Assembly: GCA_019022495.1 (NCBI GenBank)
Contig: JAFEKR010000008.1
Coordinates: forward strand, 744,001-808,000
Direction of reading: 5' to 3'
DNA length: 64,000 nt
From: Epichloe hybrida
Taxonomy: Eukaryota; Ascomycota; Sordariomycetes; Hypocreales; Clavicipitaceae
Shown: piece after piece, positions 23,383-33,656 of the stretch
Numbering within the stretch: position 1 is the stretch's first letter
Layout of the letters: each line of letters starts with the position of its first letter
Notes under the pieces: generated by a model
Databases searched by the model: none
The model's input: the letters and a program-made list of their open reading frames with translations, nothing else
Told to the model about the DNA's origin: nothing
Position numbers and translations under genes: made by a program

Positions 23383-25316
23383 CAGAGTATTGTTTGTAGT
23401 GTAGTTAGTGTAGTTTTTAGGAAAAATTTGTATTTGTAATGTAGTTTTTTTTTCTTATAGTTAGTGTAGTGTAGTATTTTTTTTATAGTGTAGTGTATTA
23501 TAGTTTTTTTTTTTATAGTTAGTGTAGTGTAGTTTTTTTTTACTTATATTATAGTGTAGTTAGTGTAGTTACTAACTACACTAACTACAAAAACTATAAT
23601 GTAGTGTTAGTAAAAAAAAAAAGTAAGCCTTTTTATTATATAATGTTATTATAAGGATTAAAAGAAAGCTAGTTATATAGAAGCTTTTATTATTACCTAT
23701 TTTACTTAATTAGTTATAGAATTTATAATATTTACCTTTTTTTAAGAATTTTACTATAACTAGGGTTATTTATAATATTATACCTTTTTAATAATACTAT
23801 TATACTTATTACTTTATTTTACTAATATAACTTTAAGAAAAACCTTCTAATTATTTTATATTTTTATTATTAATTTAATTAAAAAATACCCTAAACTAAT
23901 ATAATTAAATTAAATTAGAAATCTAAATAAATATATAAAAGTTAATAGAATATATACTTAGTACTTTAATATTATTATTAATATAATAAGAACTTAAAAA
24001 AAGCTTAAACTATTTATTTACTATTTAAACTAATTAAATATTACTTTAAGCTTTATAATTCTAAAGCTTTAAGTTATATATAGTAACTTTATATATCTTA
24101 TTATAATAATACATAAAGAAAGAATATAATAGACTAATATTTATAATTTATTAATAGATAACTAATAGTATTATTTTAATTACCCTATATAGCTTAAATA
24201 AGCTATAAAAAATAAGTTTAACTTGTTTTTAAAAATAATACTAGGACTTAGTTTTATATAATATATTATACTTATTATAAAAGCTTTAATAACTTTTATA
24301 ACCTTAATTACTATTATTACTATAATTACTATTATTTTATATTTATTATTATTTTAAAAAAACATAAAAGAGAAAACATTTTTATAATATTAATATTTTT
24401 AAAAACCTTAAAATACTAAGTTATTAAAAACTATAGCTTTTACTATAGTAATTTACTTATAATTACTAGTATTTATATTTAAGTTATTTATTTATTATTT
24501 ATTTATTATTAAACTTTAACACTAATAATATTATAAGTAATCTTAGTAATCTTAGTAATCTTAGTAATACTAGTAATATTAGTAATATTAGTAATATTAG
24601 TATTATAAGCTATTATAAGCTATTATAAGCTATTATAAGCTATTATAAGCTATTATAAGCTATTATAAGCTATTATAAGCTATTATAAGCTATTATAAGC
24701 TATTATAAGCTATAATAAGATATAATAAGCTATTATAAGCTATATCAAGATATATCAAGATATAATAAGCTACTTATATTAAGTTTACTAGTAGTTTTTT
24801 TTATAGTTTTTTTAAAATAAGTAATAATAATAATTTAAAGAAATATAAAATAATTTATAGAAATAGTAAATAATATAATAAGAAGGTTTTTCTTTAAGTT
24901 ATATTAGGGAAATAAAGTATTAAGTTAAATAGTATTATTAAAAAAGTATAATATTATATATAACCTTACTTAGTTATAATAAAATTATAAAAATAATATA
25001 ATATTATAAATTCTATAACTAATTTAATAAAATAGGTAATAATAAAAGCTTTTATATAACTAGCTTTCTTTTAACCTTATAAATACTAATAACTAATAAA
25101 AAGTCTAATACTATATTTATAGTGTTTGTAGTTAGTGTAGTTTAGGAAAAAAAATTTGTAGTATAATATATTATAGTTTTTTTTTTATAGTTAGTGTAAT
25201 ATAGTTTTTTTTCCCTTATAGTTAGTGTAGTTTATAGTGTAGTGTACTTTATAGTGTAGTTACTACACTACACTACAAATACTACACTACATTACACGTT
25301 TTAGTGCAATACTCTA
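23383..25316. mobile_element. hAT-like non-autonomous element with ~500-bp inverted arms
   Basis: Ends are CAGAGTATTG and CAATACTCTA. The flanking 8-bp direct repeat GCTATAAC is present at 23375-23382 and 25317-25324. Eight-base duplications and C/TAG-N-G ends are typical of hAT transposons. The outer ~500 bp on each side are inverted repeats, beginning with degenerate GTAGTGTAGTTAGTGTAG units. The core holds an AT minisatellite (24601..24710). Related pieces are at 11196..12358 and from 63769 to the window end. No transposase frame survives or fits. Confidence 0.7.
24601..24710. repeat. 10-bp minisatellite (TATTATAAGC) x 11
   Basis: Eleven uninterrupted copies of TATTATAAGC, then about six degenerate copies to about 24770. 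Preceding sequence (24530-24600) shows a related 9-bp period (TAATCTTAG / TAATATTAG). It lies at the centre of the hAT-like element. Confidence 0.95.
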
Positions 25317-25392
25317 GCTATAACCAATGACGTAAAAAAAATCAATAAGTAAACTAGCTAGTTTTTATGCCTTAATTTACTTATATAAATTA

Positions 25393-25802
25393 CGGATGTC
25401 CAAGTCAAAAGTCGTGTCCCCTGCACGTGACCCTAGTCAAGGATGTAATTAGCCAGCGGGGTCGTAATCTCACCGGGTAAATTAAATAAGAGGCTTACCT
25501 CTTCTCTGGTTCCCCTCTCTTTGCCCGCTTTTGCCACTAGTGCTGCAACTATCGCCAAAGTTAGCTAGCTTTTGCCTTATCTAGCTGCTTCCCTTGCCTA
25601 GCTGCTTCTATCTCCGCTTATGAAGAATCTGATAATAACTAGGATAAGTCACTTTTGTATGTAGTTTATATGGCAGAGATACCTTGTTTAATTTTCCTTG
25701 TGTTATTCTAGACTATTTGTGTGCCTTAGGCTACTATGTTAATGCCTTAGGCCACTCTAGGCAGTAGCGTGCAGGGGACACGACTTTTGACTTGGACATC
25801 CG
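25393..25802. mobile_element. M1 MITE copy 1 (TA-flanked, 35-bp TIRs)
   Basis: Starts CGGATGTCCAAGTCAAAA and ends with its reverse complement; the inverted repeats extend through GTCGTGTCCCCTGCACG. TA dinucleotides flank both sides, as for Tc1/mariner-type elements. 410 bp; it lacks an internal segment present in the copies at 25896 and 59045. Least RIP-affected of the two neighbours. Confidence 0.8.
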
Positions 25803-25895
25803 TATAGGAGGTTACTTTACTTATAAGTTTATAGGTATAGGTACCTCTTTCATTCTAGGCCTAGTTACTACTATATAATCAAAAAACCACTACTA

Positions 25896-26412
25896 CGGAT
25901 GTCTAAGTCAAAAGTCGTGTCCCCTGCACGCGACCCTAGTTAAGGATGTAATTAGCTAGCGGGGTCGTAGTCTCACTAGGTAAATTAAATAAGAGGCTTA
26001 CCTCTTCTCTAGTTCCCCTCTCTTTGCCTGCTTTTGCCACTAGTGCTATAACTATTACTAAAGTTAGCTAGCTTTTGCCTTATCTAGCTACTTCCCTTAC
26101 CTAGCTACTTCTATCTCCGCTTATTATATAATATTAATAATAATAAAAGAAGGTAGGTTTTTAACCCTTATAAGCTTAATAGTCCTAACAGTCCTAATAA
26201 CCTTAATGCCTTAGATTCTAGTAATATAGAGGAAGAATCTAATAATAACTAGGATAAGTTACTTTTATATGTAGTTTATATAGCAGAGATACCTTATTTA
26301 ATTTTCCTTATATTATTCTAGACTATTTATATGCCTTAGGCTACTACGTTAATGCCTTAGGCCACTCTAGGCAGTAGCGTGCAGGGGACACGACTTTTGA
26401 CTTGGACATCCG
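25896..26412. mobile_element. M1 MITE copy 2
   Basis: Same ends and TA flanks as copy 1, 517 bp, same orientation, about 90 bp downstream. Compared with copy 1 it carries many C-to-T and G-to-A changes. It sits 15 bp inside the right end of element Y copy 2, splitting that terminal repeat. Confidence 0.8.
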
Positions 26413-26630
26413 TACATGTTTACGTGTTGCTTTAAGTGGGCTCCGTTAATGGGCTCCATTTTTGCATTTCCACAAGAGCACGGCATCGCAATCGGCTCCA
26501 ATCACTACTGAGAAACAAACAATAACGCGGTGGATTGATGATGAGCACTTTTCAGGTGAGAAATCAACTTCGCTTATCCATGTTCTACAAGTGTACAGCG
26601 GCCGTGGTCGCGACGCATCTTCGAATCTAC

Positions 26631-28779
26631 CTAGTCGTAATACAGCCCACACGTTGATACATTTTTATTCTGCGCATTCTTCGCGGCGTGCAACTCAGCC
26701 AGCATCTTGGCCACTGCTTCTTCTCCCATTCTTGCCTCCATCGCCAACAGCTCTGCCACTTGATTCATCTTATTTCTCGTCTTGTCGTGCAGAGCAGAAC
26801 TCAGTTGCTTCATGACTTCTGCGTCAGAGTCGTTTGCATTCGGCGTCGGTGGAAAAATGGTATCCCATTTCTTCGTTCGGACTGCTGGATCGCCAGTCTT
26901 TGCTTCGGTGCCGTAGTTTGCGTCTTTTCCCTTGACTGCAAAATCGACAGTTCTTCGATCCGGAGCCACACCTAGTTCGTCGAGAAGCAGCGACGCCTTG
27001 GTGGGCATGATGGGTTGCAGCAGAATGCCTGCGATGCGCAAAGCCTCTGCACAATTGTATATCACCAGGTTCAAGAGCACGCGTGATTCGGGGTCAGGGT
27101 TCTTGACCAGGTGCCAGGGTTCTGTATCCGATACATAGCGGTTTGTCTGCGAGAGAAGCGAGAGTTAGGGCCGGGGGTGTACGAGCATCTGACGCCAGTA
27201 GAGGAGGAGCAAGCTTACCTCGCGAAGAAGATTGAACATTTCACGAACAGCACCACCCGTGTTGCAATTCTCCATTTCTTCGTAGAATGCAGAGGGAGCT
27301 TTCTTCAGGTGCTCATCCAAGCTTTTGAAGAGCTGCTTTGGATGCTGCTCGGCAATCTGCCTGAATGCGCCATCTCGAAATGCAGAGACGGCTTCCACAG
27401 TCGACCACTTGGCGGTTACTTTGGGTCGCGCGATCCTGTAAAATAGGTTTCCGATGTTGGCTTGCAGTTCCTTGGTATACACCGACCCAATCAACTGGTT
27501 TGAGTAGCTCATGTCTTTGGTAAAGCTTCCGTTGCGCATGAGGAAGTAGCGGAGGGGGTCAACGTCCCATCGCTGCACGGCAAAGAATGGATTGACCACG
27601 TTGCCTAATGATTTGGACATTTTGCGATTCGACATGGTCCAATGGTTGTGGCATAGCAGGCGCTTCGGAAGCGGAAGTCTCAGGGCCATGAGCAGAGCGG
27701 GCCAGTAGATGGCGTGGAATCGAAGGATGTCTTTGCCAATGATTTGCATATCCGCGGGCCAGATGCCCATGTTATCAGACGGCGAGTGCCACGTGCTTCC
27801 GTAGCCAGCTTGCGTGATGTAATTGATCAGCGCATCTACCCAAACATAAATGGTTTGATTTTCATCTTCGGGGTCCGGAATGCCCCAGCTTAGCCGTGCC
27901 GCAGGTCTCGTGATGGACAGATCCTCGAGATGATTTTCCACCCAATTCCGAACCTCGTTCATTCGGTGCGCTGGTGTTATCCAATTTGGATTCTCATCGT
28001 AAAACTTCAACAACGCATCTTTGTACTTTGTCAGTGGGAAGAACCATGTTTCCTCTTCAACCCACTCTACTTCGCTTCCCGTCTCGTCGCTGACCATGAT
28101 CTTCTTTCCCGTCTGAGGCACAATGTCTGGTCGGACCAAATCCTCTGGATAGAAGCATTCGTCACTTACGGCATACCATCCTTCATGGGTGCCTTTGTAG
28201 AGTCCCAAGTGCTCGGGCAAGCTGTGTTTTAGTTGCAGCCAAAACTCACTGACCGACTTCTTGTGTTCCGGGTTCGTGGTCCGTATGAATGCGTCGTAGG
28301 ATATTTCAGCCGCCGCCGCCAGTTCTCGGAACTTGTTGGAATTGTTGTCACAAAATTCTTTCGGTTGGATTCCCTCTTTCGCCGCAGCGCGCTGGATTTT
28401 CATCCCATGTTCATCTGTTCCAGTCAGAAAAAAGGTTTCCCTTCCCTTGATCTGTTGCCACCTATTCAAAACGTCGGCCAGGACCATCGTGTACAGATGA
28501 CCGATATGGGGCGCTGCGAGTAACCAATAGTTAGCAGCCATGAATGCCTAGACTTGCAGTTTTTGAATGAAGAAGCCTACCAGCATTGACGTAGAATATC
28601 GGCGTTGTGATGTAATACGGCTTTTCGGTTGAGGAGGTCGTAGGTTTGTCGGAGCTGTTCCATCGGCTTGGAGGAACATTTCGAAGCCTACAGCCGCTGC
28701 AGACCCATTGCGGCCGACACGACGTGTTCAATCGGCCTCGCCCAAGCCCAACCAGAGCTCGCGACGAAACTGGCCTCAT
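26631..28779 (-). CDS. msm1: Methionyl-tRNA synthetase, mitochondrial
   Basis: Predicted 669 aa. Exons: 28581..28779, 27219..28513 and 26631..27146, with introns of 67 and 72 nt. The first 50 residues are Arg/Ser-rich (MRPVSSRALVGLGRGRL..), a mitochondrial presequence. Class I signatures are intact: PHIGH at about 68-72, split by the first intron just before it (YVNA|APHIGH), and KMSKS at about 364-368. The WVDALINY, GKDILRFHAIYWPALL and HNHWTMSNRKMSKS blocks are typical MetRS. It charges mitochondrial tRNA-Met with methionine. The start shares a 259-bp divergent promoter with the NTF2-like gene. The stop is about 200 bp from element Y copy 2. Confidence 0.93.
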
Positions 28780-29038
28780 GATGGTGCGGCGTGTGGCCTG
28801 TGTCAAGTGCGCTGTCCTAAAATGTTGGAGCTGGTGAAGCTCAAAGAGAGATGGATGTGCAGTTGCAGGGTCCAAAAAAAGATTCCAGCCCCACCGTGGG
28901 AAATGCTTCTCGCCGATAAAGATAAGTTTACATGTATAACTTCCTGTCTGCTTTGCTTGCTCACGGCACCACAAATACTGTCGTCACTTACGCTTACGAG
29001 CGAACAAGGCCACTTCTTCATAGATCACAAAGCTAAAC
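28780..29038. promoter_or_regulatory. Divergent promoter of msm1 and the NTF2-like gene
   Basis: Only 259 bases separate the two start codons. No TATA box or obvious operator is visible. Shared control is inference from orientation and distance. Confidence 0.45.
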
Positions 29039-29621
29039 ATGCCGCTCCCGGATACGGACACTGAGGTCAAGGCCTCGAGTGAAGGTCAGTCCGTGCCGTG
29101 TCGCCGTTGCCCTCGTCGTCGCTCTGTTTGATCTAACACGATGCGCGCCATTTTTAGCTGCCGAAACATTCGTCAACCACTACTACCAAGCTCTCAACAA
29201 CCGATCACAGCTGCTCCAGTTCTACATCAACTCGTCACCCAAATACTCGATTGCCGCCGACATTTCCATCAATGGCTCCGTGGTGGCTACACCCGCAGAC
29301 TACTCCACGCTGTTGGACGCACAAGGCGAAGGCGTTCGCTACGAGATAGAATCCCTTGACGCGCACGTCATCAATCCTTCGTCACAATACGGAGCGCCCG
29401 AAAACATTCACGATAATGACAAAGTCGAGAAGAACGGTGGGCGAATGAGCGTTGTGGTTACAACCATGGGCAGAGTACAATTTGGCAAGGGCAGAGAAGC
29501 GCCGCAGAAGATGTTCAATGAGACGTTCGTGCTCGTACCGAATTGGGATTCTATGGCTAGGAACCCTCCTCGCGGCCTTAAGCGATGGCTCATCATGTCG
29601 CAAAACTTCCGCGCTCTATGA
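29039..29621 (+). CDS. mtr2: NTF2-like mRNA-export factor (Mtr2/Nxt1-like)
   Basis: Predicted 169 aa. Exon 1 is 29039..29084 (MPLPDTDTEVKASSE) and exon 2 is 29158..29621, joined by a 73-nt intron (donor GTCAGT, acceptor TTTTTAG). The protein is a single NTF2 fold: AAETFVNHYYQALNN at the start, an insertion-rich middle, and FNETFVLVPNWD..RWLIMSQNFRAL at the end. Length and text fit the small partner of Mex67/TAP that carries mRNPs through the nuclear pore. A generic NTF2 role is the alternative, but classical NTF2 is shorter (about 125 aa). Confidence 0.82.
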
Positions 29622-30094
29622 GTTTGACTCAAACGTTGCGGGGACTCGCTATGATCAAATGACAATGACCGGAAAAAGAAAGGGACGGATGTTCGGGAGT
29701 CGGGTGGAAGACGACTGGATGAATAGACGACCTGGAGTCCCGGTGATGGAGTTGGCAGGCTTACCAGTCTCTTGTTATCAGTAATCTCTCAAGTCTTATA
29801 ATAATAATAGATGCAAGCCGGTAGTAGGCCATTCGCCGGCAACACAACGAATCCATGCAACTTGCTCGTGAATCAAATTTACAGACTGCACTGCCCTCTC
29901 AGACGATTCGCTATTGATGGTTTGCCTTTCTTTGATTGATTGAACGAGGCGTGGGTGATGACACGATAACACGGGCTTGATGTTGGCGCAGAGCGAAGAG
30001 CAAGGAAAATCGGTGGAGCCATCAAGAACAATAGCTTGACCACACCACATCTTTCCATTCTTGATCTTTTTACCCCACCATCGTCGCTGCAAAC
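29622..30094. other. Intergenic region
   Basis: 470 bases between two co-directional genes. It should contain the 3' end of the NTF2-like gene and the promoter of the farnesyltransferase gene. No other gene seen. Confidence 0.45.
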
Positions 30095-31680
30095 ATGCCA
30101 CCAGCGAGGAGAGGAATGATTTCGTCCATGAAAGCTCACCAGCCTTCTCGAGCCCCAGAACTTGCTCCGGTAACCGTTGGCGAGCGTACGACCCAGCGTT
30201 TTTACCAAACGAACCCTGCCGAGAAGAGATTCGAAGAAGTTGGGTTCCCGGGCCTGACTCCGCAAGAACAGACGGCCTACACGTACACAAAGCTTATTCT
30301 TCCAGTCGCCGATCACAGAGTTCCTCTGTCGAACAAGGCGGAGCGCGAGTACTGGAAACAAGTCACAAAGGACGGTCTCCCTATCCGCCGCCTGCGCAAG
30401 GACTACGCCTGGGGCAAGGACCGGAGTGGTAGAGACATCGGCACATATAGGCTCGAGGACTTTGAGCAACGTGCTTTCAAACAAGCTCGACTGTCTGCAT
30501 TGGACATTCTTCACCGTCAGTTCTTGTCGGGGCGGAAAAAGACACTCTCCAACGGCGGTAAACTGTCGGAACAAGACATTGCCGAGGAAAAGACGAGGAG
30601 AAAAGAGATGGCAGCTCTGAAGAGGGACCTATACGGCGAGATTACCGGTTCGCTCGTCAATGATCCGGAATGGGACGATGTTATTCCCATCCCCCACAGC
30701 GAGCCTGACGATGCCCTCGCCAAGATTGCCTACCCAGACGACTACGCTGAAGGTGGGTTCACGCCGACTGTGACTTTGCTATGACGTCGCTGACGAGCCC
30801 AGCCGTTTCGTATCTTCGTGCTGTCATGGCTGCACAGGAATGTTCACCCAGGTGCCTCCGTCTCACAGAGCACATCATCTCGATGAATCCCGCACACTAT
30901 ACCGTCTGGTTGTATCGCTTCAAGATAGTCCAGACGCTGAAACTCCCAGTTCCCGAAGAAATCGATTGGCTCAACGCGGTGGCCTTGTCGAATCTCAAGA
31001 ACTATCAGATCTGGCATCACCGCCAACTGTTGATGGATTACTATTTCCCCGTCATTGCCTCAGACGAAGAGACCATCAAGAAGCTAGCGCGGACTGAAAT
31101 TCAGTTTGTCAATGCCATGCTGGATGAGGACACCAAGAACTATCACGTCTGGTCCTATCGACAGTATCTCGTCAGGAAACTGGGCATGTGGAATGTTTCC
31201 GAGCTGGCGGCAACTCAAAATCTAATAGAGGACGACATCCGCAACAATTCCGCCTGGGCTCATCGTTTCTTTCTTGTTTTTTCTGACCCTGCCACGTCTA
31301 CGCCGAATCTTCCGGCCACGGCGCACGATCCCGAGGTTCCCGCTCCCATCGTTGACAGAGAGCTAAGCTACGCAAAGGAGAAGATTGCGCTTGCGCCACA
31401 GAACCAGTCCGGCTGGAATTATTTGCGTGGCGTGCTTGCCAAGGGTGGTAGATGCTTGTCTGATGTTGTTGAGTTCTCGGAACAGTTTGTCAAGGACCTG
31501 GGCGAACAGGGCGAGCAAGTCAAAAGCTCGCATGCGCTGGACTTGCTGGCGGATGCATATTGCCAGTCCGGAGAGACGAGCAGAGCGAAGTTGTGTTTAC
31601 AAAGGCTGTGGGAGAAGTGGGATCCGATTCGTGAGGGATACTGGAAGCATAGAGCGTCGGAACTGGACGTTCGAGGTTGA
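30095..31680 (+). CDS. ram2: Protein farnesyltransferase/geranylgeranyltransferase type I alpha subunit
   Basis: Two exons, 30095..30752 and 30803..31680, with a 50-nt intron (donor GTGGGT, acceptor CCCAG) joining DDYAE to AVSYLRAVM. Predicted 511 aa. The C-terminal ~320 residues have the PFTA repeats: NPAHYTVWLYR, NYQIWHHRQ, NYHVWSYRQ, NNSAWAHRF and NQSGWNYLR. This subunit pairs with Ram1 or Cdc43 to attach farnesyl or geranylgeranyl to CaaX proteins such as Ras and Rho. Known alpha subunits are about 310-380 aa. Here about 165 residues precede the usual start region (..LYGEITGSLVNDPEWDDV), rich in Arg/Lys/Glu and of no family I recognise. The extension is in one open exon with no break, so it is probably translated, but an internal start (for example the ATG at 30608) would give a normal-length protein. 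Confidence 0.88.
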
Positions 31681-31965
31681 GGAGGCCATTCTTTATTCCA
31701 ATTGGTTGATTATAGCTAACTCTCTTAACATGACCTATTCAAAACTCCCTAAGCCTACCACCTCTCACCTCAGCAGGACGCGAGGATCGTAGAGGAGTGC
31801 GCTTAAGATTTGCGACTAGATGTCTTGTATTATGATTCTTAAGTGGGTGTTCGCAAAGTAGCACTTTGGCTAGCTCCTCCACAGTCTCTGCCTCAACCTT
31901 GATGTGCTTGAGAGGGGGATGTGTCGTGCCTCCTCGTCCTTTCCTGCTTCCCCCCAAACCGCCTC
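31681..31965. other. Convergent intergenic region between ram2 and F-box gene
   Basis: About 285 bases between convergent genes. No gene or clear signal seen. Confidence 0.4.
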
Positions 31966-33656
31966 TTATCGCCAACATGGGTCTCTCCGGATTTGTTGTA
32001 GTGAGACAGGCCGGATTACCAGCTCTGGAAGCTTCAGTATGGCTATCGCGTCGCCATGAGACATGACATCGTCACCGTCCAGGCTTTCATGTACTACGTC
32101 CAATCCGTACCCGGAATACTTGGCTGCCACAGCCTCCCAAGCCTTGATAAGTGACGGCGGTAGATTGAAATGCCATGTACCTCTCCAAGTCACAGTAGAG
32201 ATCTGATGTTCTCGAGTACGCTCATATTTGAAAAGAGCGGCAAGTTTCCTTCGCCCGTTCCATATTGTCATAGTCTCAAGCTGTGGCATATGCATAACTG
32301 CTGATGCTGCTTCTTGAAGCATTTTCACGATATTTTTTTGCCTCTCGTCCGGCGCCAGTAGCTGTGAAGTAAGAACGAGAGTCTTCAGATTGGGCCGCCT
32401 CTTCACGAATGGATAGCTAATGGGGCCAAAAAAAAGGCCCGCGTCTACCATGAATGCCCCCGAGATAGATTCAAGATTGCGACTAACCGTGGCAAGTGCC
32501 TCACTCAGAGCATGGTTTGGAGGTCGAATGAGCGATGCATAGACTTGCACGGCGGGTGGAAACAAAGGGTAAACGTGCTCAATGTCATCAATGTCATCAA
32601 TGTCATCAATGTCATCAATGTCATCAATGTCATCAATGTCATCAATGTCATCAATGTCATCAATGTCATCAATGTCATCAATGTCATCAATGTCATCAGT
32701 GTCATCAGTGTCATCAGTGTCATCAGCGTGAACAGCGTCAACAGCGTCAATGTGCGCGTGGTGGGGGCTGAAATTCTCGAAGATTGTTAGTTTTCTCAGT
32801 GCTTTAACAGCAGGAGAATTAAGGAGATGCAGAAAATCTATATAAAGAATCAGCATTGGTGTTCGTTCTTATCGTGGTTGCAGTGATCCGTGCGATCGTG
32901 GAATCACTTGCCGAAATCTGTGAACTCTTCGAAGGAGTCGTCTTGCTCTGCTCTAAAAGGCTCATAATAGAGCTCACGTAATCGAGGAAGCAGCGCAAGA
33001 ATATTAGCAAGCGCTTGAGGTGTCCAACGTTGGCGGGTTTGCTGACGCAACAGCAGACGTGTCACCGCTGGTACCGGTGGTAAATGTCGCAACCATTCAT
33101 CTCTCTCCTCTCCATGTTCTCCCTCCTCATCTTCATCACACTCGAACTTATCGACGAAGTCACGGGACCTCGAAATAGCTGCCCGTGCTCTGGCCATCCG
33201 TCCCTGCCCGACCTCTTGATCATGGCTACCTTTTTTTGGTAGATCAGGCTCAGAAGTTATATAATTGAAACAATGCTCTGCGTTACTAGTCGAGTAAACG
33301 CTAACATCCAGTGATAAAAAGCCATTTGGCTCCCAGGCTCTAAGGACTGAGAAGAGATCCTGAAATGCTTTCTTGACAAGAGTTTTCGGACTAGGGGGGC
33401 TACAGCCATATTGTTCGAGTTCTAGGCAGAGCCATAAGTAGCGCACCCGACCTCGATTGCGGCGTGTCATTACATCAAGCTCGGCGATGCGGGACGGCGT
33501 GAGTCTGATCTGTGCAAAGTTGTGTGACTCAATTATCCTTTGCCAGTCACGCGATACTGTAGCGAAGCGAGCCAGGTTATCGTCATCTTCTACCAGGGCC
33601 CGGGCTACCATAAGGATGATTTCGAAGGGCAAGTAGGTTGAGTTTCTCGATGCCAT
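31966..33656 (-). CDS. F-box-type protein with a coding (Asp-Asp-Ile)n minisatellite
   Basis: Predicted 538 aa. Exon 1 is 32912..33656 and exon 2 is 31966..32837. The join uses a GC-AG intron (32838..32911, donor GCAAGT, acceptor TATATAG), giving ..FTDFDFLHLLN in frame; a GT donor is not available. The N-terminus (YLPFEIILMVARALVEDDDN..ATVSRDWQRIIES) fits the F-box-like start of a large hypocrealean family with conserved IRLTPSRIAEL, RYLWLCLELEQYGC and FLSLDVSVYS blocks. F-box proteins usually recruit substrates to SCF ubiquitin ligases; the substrate here is unknown. The second exon starts with a repeat tract of Asp-Asp-Thr (x3) and Asp-Asp-Ile (x13). The gene sits beside an AT-rich transposon block, a common setting for lineage-specific F-box genes. 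Confidence 0.75.
32581..32751. repeat. 9-bp coding minisatellite
   Basis: Thirteen identical AATGTCATC units (32581-32697), three AGTGTCATC units, then three more degenerate units to 32751. Read on the minus strand each unit is one in-frame Asp-Asp-Ile or Asp-Asp-Thr triplet of the F-box gene. Confidence 0.95.

Larger units (their letters stand above)
23092..26429. mobile_element. Element Y copy 2: 3.3-kb copy expanded by nested insertions
   Basis: The left end TAACACGTAAACATACAG and the right end CATGTTTACGTGTTG match copy 1 at 16804..17269. The two halves are inverted relative to copy 1: the left half of copy 1 matches the reverse complement of the right half here. Flanks are GGAGGTGAC (23083-23091) and CTTTAAGTG (26430-26438). 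Inside lie a hAT-like element (23383..25316) and two M1 MITEs (25393..25802 and 25896..26412), the second inserted within the right terminal repeat itself. Without these insertions the element would be about 0.5 kb. Strong RIP-type AT bias; no coding frame. Confidence 0.75.

Noticed and set aside
24530..24770. CRISPR-like array
   Set aside because: Units are directly tandem with a 9-10 bp period and no spacers, in a eukaryotic AT-rich transposon: a minisatellite.
32505..32790. Several open frames of repeated Met-Thr-Leu, Val-Ile-Asn and Cys-His-Gln units
   Set aside because: Shadows of the 9-bp minisatellite in other frames; only the Asp-Asp-Ile frame joins the F-box exons.
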